DNA of 64,000 bases from Cannabis sativa (taxonomy: Eukaryota; Streptophyta; Magnoliopsida; Rosales; Cannabaceae): the NCBI RefSeq assembly GCF_029168945.1, contig NC_083602.1, positions 45,073,442 to 45,137,441 of the forward strand. The letters are read 5' to 3'. Of the stretch, positions 46,035 through 58,272 are shown in pieces. The position numbers and the translations under genes are program-made. Position 1 is the first letter of the stretch. Each line of letters starts with the position of its first letter. The notes beneath the pieces are model-generated. The model worked only from the letters and a program-made list of their open reading frames with translations, searched no databases and was not told the origin of the DNA.

Positions 46035-49000
46035 TAATTGATTTACTTGCAAGAAATTTGGACTTTAAAACGATTGTTTGTATGTTCTTTGGATGGTATC
46101 ATGTTGTATTGAGTGTTATTTGATGATTGATTGATGTTTGTAAATTTTCGTGAAAAATAATTGCGATTTTGTTTCTGGAATTATTTTTATTGGATAGTAT
46201 GAAAAAAATTAAGCAAGTTAGCCTTTTACAGAACTTAATTTGGATTTTATTTGAATTAGTTATGATTTTTTGAAGATTTGAAAAAAATCGGGGCTATGCT
46301 GAAATTTTCTTGCGATCGCAAATCTGTCCGTACAGTTCACAATTTTTTTGTTTTTCTTCGATTTTTCATGCTTTTTCATGGAATTAACTTCCAATTTTTA
46401 GTATAGTTTTGTATTTATACTAATACTATTCCTAATTCAATTCTAATTACCTTTTTGAGTTAATTTAATATTTTTTAAATTTAATTCAAGATATTAGTGT
46501 AATTTGAATTTGAATAGAATTAGTATCTATCTTCTTGCTTAAAAATCTATCTTATTTTAAAATTTTATTATATCTTATCTTATTTTAAATTTAAAAATAA
46601 GATATTTATAATCATGTAATTTTTAAATGATATAAGATATTTTTGCTAATTTTTTAAATTTTGTTATTTTATTTATTTAAATTACATTTAAAATTTGAAA
46701 AAGATATTTATTTATCTTTTCTAATTTTTATTTATAAAATAACATTTAAAATTTCAAAGTAGTTAGCAAATTTTTGAAATGATATTTAGGTTGGTTGAAA
46801 CCTAATTTTTTAAAAATTGCAGGTTTGATTTTAAATTTAAATTTTTTTAAAAAAATTTCGAATTTTTCAAATTTTTTTTTAAATTTTTCGATTTTTTTTT
46901 TATTATTAAATTAATTATTTTCGAAATTAAATATTTAATTTAAAATTAAATAAATCCTACATCCAACTATCCAGCTAACCTTGTTGCAGGAGTATGTGTT
47001 TTAGCTTGTTTGTAAGTTTTCAAAACCTATTATTACTTGATTGCAAATAGCCATGGTTACTTTTTGCCAGATCTAATGATCTGATGGCTCCCTTGGTCAA
47101 GTTAATAATTTGTAACAGGTATATTTACAATCTTCTTTCATCTGTGTATGACCTAGCAACATGATAGGACCCATCCAAAGTGTGCCTGTGTGAGCCTATG
47201 TGTTTAATTTTATTATAGATGCATATAGGTTGTTGTTGCTAAAATAAATTATCATAGTTTTTGATAGAATTTATTTAGGCCCATTTAGTTTTTGGGCTTA
47301 TTCAATTAATAACAGTTGTTCTTATTAAGGTTAAATTCCTCTCTTTTGGGCCTTGTGTGAGAGTTGGGAGCCATAGAAGTGGGTACGACATACTGAACCC
47401 AGCACCCCCTCACGTGAACCACCCCAATTGTGAAGGCCCATTTGCCTGATTTGAATGACTATACTAGGTTAATTACACTAGTTTAACCTAATAAAATTGA
47501 TTAGCAACATAATTAATTTCATTTATTTTGAAATTAATTTAAGAAAATTATAGTTTAAAGAATTTTTTATTCTAAGCTAAACTATATGTATTTTCTTGTA
47601 TTTAATTAAATATAGAATTATAACCATCTAGATTCTTTCTGGAACTTAATTTAAATTTAGATTAAATATTCTTATTTAAGTTGATATTTAGTTATCTACA
47701 ACTAACCAACTTAAATCTGAATATCTTTTGAATTTCAAATTTCAAAATTAAGTTGAGGAATTTTAGGCATTGGTTATTAAGATTCTTTAGATATTTTTTA
47801 AGTTAATATCTTTTCAAATATTAACTTAAAATGGAATATTTTCAAATTAAGTGGTTATAACTTAATTTTTGATATTTAATTAAATTTAAATTTGAAAAAT
47901 ATTTAAGTTCTAGATTTTTTTTCTAATACAACTTAAATTAGACATTTTTTCAAATTTTGTGGAAAAGATACTTAGTTAAATAAGATATTTTCTAGATAGT
48001 TATTTCTAGACTACTTATTATTTTTAATATTAAATAGGAAAATATTATACATTGTGAAATTAATTATTTAAATAATTAATTTTGGTACAATTTATTTTAA
48101 GTATATTTTTTCCTAGTATTAAACTAGAGATTAATAATTAAGCCTTCTTTACACTTAATTATTTATTTCTTGAATTTAATACATTTAATTAATTTGAAAA
48201 TTAAATATCTTAGTTGATTTTTATCATCATACTTAAATATTTCTTTTTCATGACATTTAATTAAATAGAAAATTATTTTTAGTTGAAATTTATTTTTTTC
48301 AACTAAATTTAAATAATTTTCAAAATATATTTTTTCTTTATTTTATTAATCAATTTTCGAAATTGCATTTCATAAATGCTAGAATTTCGAATTTTATCTT
48401 GAAAAATAGATTAAGTTGTAAATTAATTATTTATTTTAATTAATTCTTGGATCAACTTAAATCAATGATTTTTTCATTTATTGATTAATTTAAAATAAAT
48501 TGAATTAAAGTATATTATTAGAAATTGAATTAATTAGTCAAAGGAAAATCTAGATAGATGATATTTTTGCTTGAAGTATTTTTCTAGTGTATTTAATTAA
48601 ATAGAAAATTAATATTTAAGTTGATTTTCATCATCATACTTAAATATTTGAAATTTTTCTTATATATTTAATTAAATAGGAAAATTATATTTTTTTGCTG
48701 TAAATTAATTTTGGGCCAACATTAAATTAGAATAATTTTTCCAGGATTAATTTTTTATTTTAACATGCATTTTCAAAAATTGTATTCTTAAATACTTTAA
48801 TTTTTCGAAATGCAATATATATTTATAGAAAATTAAATTTGAGTTGTAAATTAATTTATATTAATTTTGTAACAACTTAAATTGAATATTTTTCTAAATA
48901 TTTATTGGAAATTATTACTAAGATGGAAATAATTCATGTTATTTTCATATCCATCTAAGTAAAATTTATAAATATTAAATTAAAATTTATATTTAGAATT

Positions 49001-49930
49001 TTTCATTCTAAATTAGAAATTTTAAATAAATATATATTTAAAATAAATAAATTAAATAAAGAGAATCAAAGAAAATACAACTCACTTTAAATAATGAGCT
49101 TGATTATTATTAAGATATTCGATCTCCATTGTTAGTCTTACAAAAGTTAAATGTTTTCAATATAACCTCGAGACGCTAGACTTCGTCCCCCTATGGATGG
49201 TTATTCGTTGAACGCATTTAACACCGTAAGATTTCATTTGATAAGTGTTTTGTGAGTTTTCGTCTCTATTTAGACTCTCCCCTACGGTGACTACTTAGAG
49301 ATAAACTCATAAAACATGAAACAATGGTGGAAGCTCATAAAATGAGAATAACCTTGACTCTCGCCTACCGGGACAACGTTGGATTCTTATTTTGATCGAA
49401 TAAAAGGTTGCTAGAATGGTTTCTATTTTAGATGAGCTGACAACTCTATTCAATAAATGATGCTTTGACTCTCGCCTACCGGGACACTGTATCAGTTTGT
49501 TAAAAACCTTGGAAATTATTTAGGACTGTATGTTTTAGTATTTTCACTAGTCATTCCTACTTGCTATATGCTTATAATTTCTGAATTGTGTATGAATTTA
49601 TATTGAACCATGTTATTTTCTGTTATTAAGTTGTAGTTTAATTTCGAATCTTCATTGTTGGTCTAACATGTTTGTTTTTCTAATGAGATAAATCCCTAAT
49701 GGATTTTCACCATTAGACATACATAATAATGTTAGATCTCAAAAGATAAATATTGTATATACGACATCTAGCTGTTCATCAATTGATGACACCTTAGACT
49801 AGTATTTTTACAATATGAAACAAGAAGATTACATAAATAAGATTACTTTGTCTTTCGCTAATCGAAGCATCATTGGATTCTTATTTATAAACGAAAATAT
49901 CCTAATTCCTCTTAGCTTGTTCATTTCGAA
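46035..49930 (+). other. Leader of element F, no protein
   Basis: It contains a palindrome TTGCGATCGCAA at 46310-46321, island 1 at 47295-47460, A/T filler, island 2 at 49120-49515 and a degraded second island-2 copy at about 49670-49930. Where B and D have the gag ATG (after a TTTGTAG-like site), F passes straight into the second island copy (TTAAGTTGTAGTTTAATTTC near 49626). Confidence 0.7.
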
Positions 49931-52306
49931 TTAGCTTCAAAACATATCATTGGATGAATGGTCTATAAATCATTTCATGTCATTCTATATTTTCTCTTAA
50001 GAAATTTAATGACGCATATGATTATAATCCCGAAATTCTATTCCCAATTGATATAAATCCTCAATCTTAGACATCTCCTACTTGTATGGGCAAATCTGAC
50101 ATAAATTAAATTAGTAGTGGTGGTCCAAGAAAGAATTACTCATTATATTTGGTTGAATTTAAGTCTTTGACTTTAATTTTAGAATCCAAACAGAAATTTT
50201 CTTATATTTCTAATTCCAGAATACAATACAGTTACACTTTCTCAAGTGTTTAATATCCATCTTCTATTAATGGATTAAAACTGTATGGAATATGAGTTAG
50301 GTATTCTGTGACCAGGATCCACTTGCAGTATTCTAAGAACTCTTTGATGTAACTAAACCTATGTCATCAATAGACACTACCATTCTTTTAATCTATGGCA
50401 TTTGTATCTTGTTCATAGTGGATTTGACAAGATCAATCTCTGCAAAGAGTTAATATGCCTATATCCACTGAAAGTAGTTCATCTCATTCGCAGATGGATG
50501 TACATTCAGGGGTGGATATGAGTTTTTCGTTGTATTCTTAAAACGATAACTCTAGATTATACCTTTTAGCAAAGAAATTTGAAATGTTTGAAAAATTTCA
50601 TTAATTTCTAGCAATGGTTAAAACCATTAAGGTAAGTGGTTAAAGATCTTGCGAACTGATAGGGGTGGAGAAATAGTTAGTAGATATGCAGTTCAAAGAT
50701 CATTAAATTGATTTTTGAATTATATCCAAACTTACCTCCCTAGAAATTTCGAATTGCATGTTGATGATTAGTTACTAGTCGTTGCCTAAATCCTTCTATG
50801 GTAATACAATTTCAGAATGATGTAATGGTTGGGTACTTAATGTAAATCATTACTAGATTCATGGATGACCTAATCAAAATCTTAAGAAAAGCTAGAACTG
50901 TTAACCATGGTTTGTTAGCTATTCTAAGTGATTAGGGGTGGACCATCCCATTGTCAATAGATAAGAAAGTGTTTGTTCAAACAAATACTACTTTTCTAAG
51001 AAAATGACTAAGTCTGAAAAACAAGTAGCAAATAAAGGAGATATTTAATTCTTGATTCCAAAAGTGTTCTATCATCTTACATAGGATGATCCCACTGCCT
51101 CTGTTGTCTTGTCACAACCAAAGAGGTTAATACCATTTAGTTTTCTTCGACATAATTCACGGTGCCTTGTCGTAGTGGGAGAGTTTCTAGGAACTCACCT
51201 TCTTATGACTTGGGAGACACTAGTGATTAAAATCCATTGTGAGTTTAAACAAGTAATGGATTGTCAAGATAAGAAACTAAGAAGAAAGCCAATAGAACTA
51301 CGGTGTAATCCATTCACATGGAGTAACCTAAAGTTTTCTACTACAAGGACATAAAAGGAAATTTTCGTTTATAAGTCCATTCAATGGACTTAACAAAACT
51401 TCCTGTTCCTAGTATTATAGGTTTGAGTTTATCTAAACCTATGGCTTGTGGTATACCTGGTAATTACTTACTCTAATGCAAGCAACTTACTTTAGTAAGA
51501 TGCTGAAGCATTTTCTTTCTAATGGCAATCTATATAAGCTTCACAACTTCTTAGGTATAGATTTTATTTATCTAAGGAAAAGTCTTAACTATTCCAGAAA
51601 AGATAAAGCCATGAATTAATTTCTTATATCAACAGTGAGAGGTCTTAGATATGCTTTTGTATGCCTTAGACCAGACACCTGCTGTTGAGTGGGAGTAATG
51701 AGTAGGTATCAGATTAATCCAGGAGAAGAACATTGGAAGACAATCAAGTAAATCTTAAGATAAAGAAGAGGAACTATATGTTAGTCTATAAGGGTGTGCT
51801 TAAAACTCTTAGACTACACCATATCAGATTTCGTAATTTGCCTTTGTGCTAGTAAATCTTTCTGATAAGATGGTGGTTACTCTGGGGGTGGAATAGTGAT
51901 TTTGGAGAAGTGTAAAAACCTATCTGAAGTCTCTAGGTCAACCAGAGAGAGACTGAATGTTAAAGCTGCAGGGAAGGTACTTATTCAGTCTAAGGAAGGT
52001 TCTATACATCTTTGGCATCATTCAAAATTGCCTTAAACTACTAGTGTTAATTTCCTGATTAACCAAAAGTAGTTGCCAAAGATATAGAATCCAGTATCCC
52101 AAGAGAGTAGACATATAGAGAGGAATTTCACATTATCAATGATTTTGTGATTAAAGAAAGAGTAATAGTGGAGAAAAGGTTGTGGTTAATTAAACCTTTC
52201 AGATCCTATTACGAGGAGTTTACTACTACTACACTTGATTTGTATATCGAGGTGTTGAGATTATTTGAAACACACTTTTTGTTTTATATTAGTGCAAGTG
52301 GGAGTT
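49931..52306 (+). pseudogene. Pol relic of element F
   Basis: Collinear with element C pol but without frames. CTTGCGAACTGATAGGGGTG near 50648 is the LRTDRGGE motif, and CCAGACACCTGC near 51671 the RPDIC motif. CTCTGGGGGTGGAATAGTG near 51881 is the GGGVVVW motif. The 81-codon frame at 51109-51354 is a chance opening. The relic ends in AGTGCAAGTGGGAGTT, the polypurine tract. Confidence 0.7.
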
Positions 52307-54187
52307 TGTTGGGTTTTATGCCCTAAATAAAACTCATTTCAATATAATCAGATTTACTTATTAATATAGATCAGAAATAACATTTAATTTTGCATGGTTC
52401 ACATGATTTATTTCATGATTATATGTACATAATGTATAGATTCATCTGAAACCCTTTTCACATACTTGATCCTGTTTATTGTGCCGTCAACACATTGGAA
52501 AGTAAACACGACTATGTGAATAAAGTTTCCTAGATTTATCAGACACAGGGTTTTACTGATATGATAATCTACAACAAGAGTTTACTTGTATTTGGAGAAA
52601 TACTATGTTCTTTCCAGAACATTGGTTAAAGTAAAGCTCAGGTTGGATGCATGGAGTATGCATCAGAAGGGATCGATATTGAACTTTGACTTAGATTTAA
52701 TTAAACTTACCGTAAGATCTATTCAAGTCAATATCGCCTAGTTGATCCTAGTTCAAATGATCTTAATCCTATTATGTTTACGCTCAATCTTGAAAGGCTA
52801 TTCGTGTTCTTTGATTTGTTAGTTAAGCCTACTTTTAGGTCAGGGTGATACGTACTTTTTGGGAACACGGTAGTGCAATTGAGTGGGAGCGCTAGCATAA
52901 ACATGGAATCTATAGCTTCTATCTGGCGAATAGTAAGCAAAGGATGATCACCTTCGAGCTTGACCAAACGAAAATAAATAGTGGAGATCTCATTTCACAT
53001 AAGCTGAAATATCATTTATACGGGGTCAAGTGTTTTAAGGATAAAATACATAGTAGGGTGTTACGGTAATTTAATCCCTTTACTGTGTAGATCATTCATA
53101 TAGAGGATAATTGATCACATTAGGATTATAACAATGGATAACTAATGATGTGTCTATATGGTGGAACATATAGAGCATTCTATATACTGAGAGTGCAATT
53201 CTAAGTTCTATGAGTGGACTCAACGAAGAATTAATAAGTTAGTGAATTTTAGTGCTAAATTCTTGATCTACTTATTGGAAGCTCGGTTATATAGACCCAT
53301 GGTCCCCCCACTAGTTGAGATAATATAGCTTGTAAGACTCATGTAATTGGTTTTGATTAATCAATTATAATTCTCAAATTAGACTATGTCTATTTGTGAA
53401 ATTTTCACTAAGTAAGGGCGAAATCGTAAAGAAAGAGTTTATAGGGGCATATTTGTTAATTATGATACTTTGTATGGTTCAATTAATAAATATGATAAAT
53501 GACTATATTATTTAATAATTATTTATAGTTATTAAATAGTTAGAATTGGCATTTAAATGGTTGAATTAGGAAATTGGCATTTTTGAGAAAATCAGATACA
53601 AAAGGTGTTAAAATTGCAAAATTGCAAAAAGCAAGGCCCAATCCATTAGTGTATGGCCGGCCACCTATTGTGTGTATTTTAAGTTGATTTTTTTATTATT
53701 TTAATGCCATATAATTCAAATCTAACCCTAGTGGAATGCTATAAATAGATAGTGAAGGCTTCAGAAAAAACACTTCTTCTGATTCAGAAAAACTGAGCCT
53801 CTCTCTCTCCCTATCTTTAGCTACCACTTCTTCTTTCTTCTTCCTTTGAATTTCGAAATCCTTAGTGATTAGAGTAGTGCCCACACACATCAAGTGATAC
53901 CTCAATCATAGTGAGGAAGATCGTGAAGAAAGATCATCAGCAAAGGAGTTTCAGCATCAAAGATTCAGAGAAAGAGATCCGTGTTCGTATATTGATAATG
54001 CTCGCTACGTAAAGGAATCAAGGGCTAGATATCTGAACGGAAGGAGTCATATTATTCCGCTGCACCCAATGTAAGGTTTCCTAAACTTTATATGTGTTTA
54101 ATTTATCGTTTTAGAAAGTTCATATTTAGGATGTTAATAAACATACTTGTGAGTAGATCTAAGATCCTGGTAAAATAATTTCCAACA
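52307..54187 (+). repeat. 3' LTR of element F
   Basis: TGTTGGGTTTTATGCCC to TTTCCAACA, 1881 bases. It retains the TTTATTTCATGATTATATG stretch partly lost in the 5' LTR. TATAAATAGA lies near 53731. Confidence 0.92.
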
Positions 54188-54638
54188 CACTGTCCATTTC
54201 AGCACCATGATCCTGGGCTTCTTGGAAATAACTTGACATAAGGAGAACATGGTCACGCACGCTTTGACGAGGTTCCATCCGTGCATTAATGTACTTCTTA
54301 GTCGCGTCAAAGCGTGACTGAAGTGATGCCTTACCGAATAGCTCATTTAACTTCGTTATAACTTCAGTAGCCTTCTCGGTTTTAGAAAACCGAGTATTGA
54401 GGGTGTCAACCATGCTAGAAAGCATAAAGTATAGAGCTTTGTCATTTGCTTTCTGCCAACGCTCATACTTTTCTTTCACAGCTTTGGAAGCATTGTCCCC
54501 AGGCACTTCAGGTGACGGCTCAGTTAAAACAAACAAGGAATTTTCTCCTATGAGAGCAATATTAATGTTCTCATTCCACTTATTAAAGTTATATCCATTC
54601 AGTTTGTTTTCAGTCAACAGTGATAACATGGGATTCAT
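54188..54638 (-). CDS. Copia-type gag of element D, N-terminal half (open)
   Basis: The ATG is at 54638 (MNPMLSLLTENKLNG). KWNENINIALIGENSLFVLTE is the N-terminal gag segment, followed by YERWQKANDKALYFMLSSM and RFDATKKYINARM. A TTTTGTAG that looks like a 3' splice site lies 17 bases before the ATG, as in B. Element F cuts the gene at 54192/54188. The apparent ORF end at 54159 is F's LTR sequence. The other half is at 43725-44145. Confidence 0.85.
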
Positions 54639-57600
54639 TTTGATAATATAGGTTACTACAAAATAGAAATTAATAATTGTTTAACACAAGATCAATTTAG
54701 AAATTATAAGCACATAGCCAGTAGGAATGATATGAGAAAATAATTAAAAAAAAAAATTCAATTCTAAATAATTTCCAAGGTTTTTCAATAAACTGATATC
54801 AGTGTCCCGTTTAGGCGAGAGTCAAAGTTACCATCTATTGAATAGAGTTGTCAGCTCATCTAAAATGTTAAACATTCTAGCAACCTTTTATTCGATCAAG
54901 ATTGGAATCCAGCGTTGTCCCGTTTAGGCAAGAGTCAAGGCTATTCTATCTTATGAGCTACTACCATTGTTTCGCAATTTGCAAGTCAAATATGGTCGCC
55001 ACCATTAGGGTGATCTATACCATATAAAACACTTACAAACTACTTATCTTTCGAGATTAAACGGTGCGAAATTTTTAATGAACGTTCCTCCATTAGGGAG
55101 GATTACTCACTAAAACAAACGCGGTGTAAAACCCACAATGGAGATCGAATATCTTAATAATAATAAAGCTCATTCTTTAAAATGTAATTTCTTTATTATT
55201 CTAATAAATAAATTCTCATTAAATTCAAAATTAAGAATTGAAAATTCAAAAATAAGAATTTAATATAATATTTATAAAATTATACTTAGATGGTGATTGA
55301 AATAAAATTAATTATTTCCATCTTAGTAATAATCTTAAATATAAATATTAAGGAAATTAATTTAAGTTGAATTAAATTAAATAATTAGCAACTTAAAAAT
55401 TTCCTCGAGAATATATATTTATTGAGTTCGAAAATTTAAAGTATAAAAAAAATTTATACAAATTTCAAAAAAAAAAATAATAAAAATAGAAAACAAATAC
55501 TTCAAGCAAAAATATCACCTATCTAGATTTTCTTTTGACTGGTTAATTCAATTTCTAATAGTATATATATATTTTAAATTCATTTATTTTAAATTAATCA
55601 ATTAAATGAAAAAATCATAGATTTAAGTTGGCCCAAGAATTAATTAAAATAAATAATTAATTTACAACTCAATCTATTTTTCAAGATAAATTCAAAAAAT
55701 ATTGCATAAATAAAATGCAATTTTCGAAATTGATTAAGAAAATAAAGGAAAAATATATATTGAAAATTATTTAAATTTAGGTTGAAAAATTAAATTTCAA
55801 CCTACAATAATTTTCTATTTCATTAAGTGTCATGAAAAATTAATAAATATTAAGTATCATGATGAAAATCAACTTAGATATTTAAATTTTTCAAGTTAAT
55901 TAAATGTAATAAATTCAAGAAATAAATAATTAAGTGTAAAGAAGGCTTAATTATTAATTTCTAGTTTAATACTAGGAAAAATATACTTAAATAAAATTGT
56001 ACCAAAATTAATTATTTAAATAATTAATTTCACAATGTATAAAATTTTCCTATTTAAATATTAGAAATAATTAGTCTAGAAATTACTATCTAGAAAATAT
56101 CTTATTTGACTAAGTATCTTTTCAACCAAAATTTGAAAAATATCTAATTTAAGTTATATAGAAAAAATCTAAAACTTAAATAATTTCAAATTTAGATTTA
56201 ATTAAGTATCAAAAATTAAGTTATAACCACTTAATTTGAAGATATCTTTTTAAGTTAATATTCGAAAAGATATTAACCTAAAAAACATAACTAAAATATT
56301 CCATTTTAAGTTAATATTCGGAAAGATATTAACTTAAAAAAAATATCTTAAGAATCTTTAATAACTAATGCCTAGGATTCCTCAACTTAATTTAAAATTT
56401 ATATCAAATATTCAAATTTAAGTTAGATAAGAAAAAATCAGTTGATACAACTAATTTATAACTTAAATAGGAATATTTAATTAAATAAGCTCCAGAAAGA
56501 ATCTAATTAGTTAAAATTCTATATTTAATTAAATACAAGAAAAATACAAATAGTTTGTCTAGAAATAATACCTAAAACTAAAAGTGTTTTTCTTAAAATT
56601 AACTTTAAAATATTAAAATAAAAATAAATTTTCATATATTTTAAAAGTTAATTATGTTGCTAATTCAATTTTATTAGGTCAAACTAATATAATTAAACTA
56701 ATATAATTCAATTTTCACAATTGGGGTAGTTCATGTGAGGGGGTGTTGGGTTCAGTATGTCGTACCCACTTCTATGGCTCCCAACTCTCACACAAGGCCC
56801 AAAAGAGAGGAATTTAACCGTAAAATGAATAACTGTGTTAATTGAATAGGTCCAAGAACTAAATGGACCTAAATAAAATCTATCATGGTGTGACATTTTA
56901 TTTAGCAACAACCTATATGCATCTATATAATAAAATAAACACATAGGCTCACACAGGTACACACTTGGATGGATCCTATCATGTTGCTAGGTCATACACA
57001 TATGAAAGAAGATTGTAAAATTTACCTGTTACAAATTATTAACTTGACCAAGGGAGCCATCAGATCATCAGATCTGGCAAAAAGTAACCATGGCTATTTG
57101 CAATCAAGTAATAATAGGTTTTGAAAACTTACATACAAGCTAAAACCATATACTCCTGCAACAGGGTTAGCTGGATAGTTGGCAGTAGGATTTATTTAAT
57201 TTTAAATAAATAAATTTCGAAAATAATTAAATTAAATAAATAAATAATTAAATAAGTATTTTATTTAAAAAAAATAAAATAAATAATAATATTAATTTAT
57301 TTTTCGAAAAATAAAAAAAAAATAAAATTTAATTTTCGAAAATAAAGGGAATATTTATTTAAATTTTGAAACTATAAAAAATAAATATTTAAAATCAAAC
57401 CTACAAGTTTTGAAAAATTAGGTTTCAACTAACCTAAATATCATTTCAAAATTTGCTAACTACTTTTAAAAATTAAATGTTATTTTAGAAATAAAAATTA
57501 GAAAAGATAAATTAAATATCTTTTTTCAGATTTTAAATTTAATTTAAATAAATAAAATAATAAAATTTAAAAGTTAGCAAAATATCTTACATCTATTTAA

Positions 57601-58254
57601 AATTACATGATTATAGTTATCTTATTTTAAATTTAAATAAGGTCAAAATATTTAAAAAAAAATTAATTTAAAAAATTTAATATCTGACCTTAAATTTAAA
57701 AATAAGATGAGAAATAATAAAATTTAAAAATAAAATAAATAATTAAGCAATAAGATAGATATTTACTAATTTCAAATTCAAATTACACTAATATCTTGAA
57801 TTAAATCTAAAAAATATTAAATTAATTCATTATGATAATTAGAGTTGAATTAGGAATAGTAAATCTATAAATACAAAACTACACAAAAAATCGGAAGTTA
57901 ATTCTATGAAAAAGCATAAAAAAACGAAGATAAACGAAAAAATTGTGAGCTGTACGGACAGTTTTCGCGCGAGCATGAAAATTTCAGCACAACTGCGATT
58001 TTTTTTTTCGAATCTTCAAAAAATCATAACTAATTCAAATTAAATCGAAATTGAGTTCTGTAAAAAACTAACTTGCTTAATTTTTTCCATACTATCCAAT
58101 AAAAATAATTCCAAAAACAGATATTCAATTATTTTACACGAAAATTCACAAACATCAATCAATCATCAAATAACACTCAATACAACATGATACCATCCAA
58201 AAACAAACAAACAATCCTTTTAAAGTCAAAATTTCTTACAAGTAAATCAATTAC
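54639..58254 (-). other. Leader of element D, no protein
   Basis: Island 2 is at 54770-55140, island 1 at 56710-56870, and a TTTTC/GAAAA hairpin with loop GCGCGAGCAT at 57962-57981. The rest is A/T-rich filler. Frames such as 56708-56962 fall on island 1 and are not conserved as protein among copies. Confidence 0.7.
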
Positions 58255-58270
58255 CATGGCTCTGAGGCCA
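58255..58270 (-). promoter_or_regulatory. Primer-binding site of element D
   Basis: The minus strand reads TGGCCTCAGAGCCATG, with CCT replacing TAT of the standard site. It lies two bases from the LTR. Confidence 0.8.
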
Positions 58271-58272
58271 GT

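Larger units (their letters stand above)
44146..54187 (+). mobile_element. Element F: gag-less copia-type element, the best preserved copy
   Basis: The LTRs are 44146-46015 and 52307-54187, with an internal region of 6291 bases, CACTG duplications, an intact primer site and an intact polypurine tract. The two LTRs look nearly identical; the main difference is a short deletion near 44240. It has no gag and only a pol relic. All the cis signals needed for transposition are present, so it looks like a recent insertion of a parasite of autonomous copia elements. Confidence 0.9.

Noticed and set aside
56708..56962. An 84-codon frame over island 1 in D
   Set aside because: The same island in B, C, E and F does not keep the frame, so the conservation is not at protein level.
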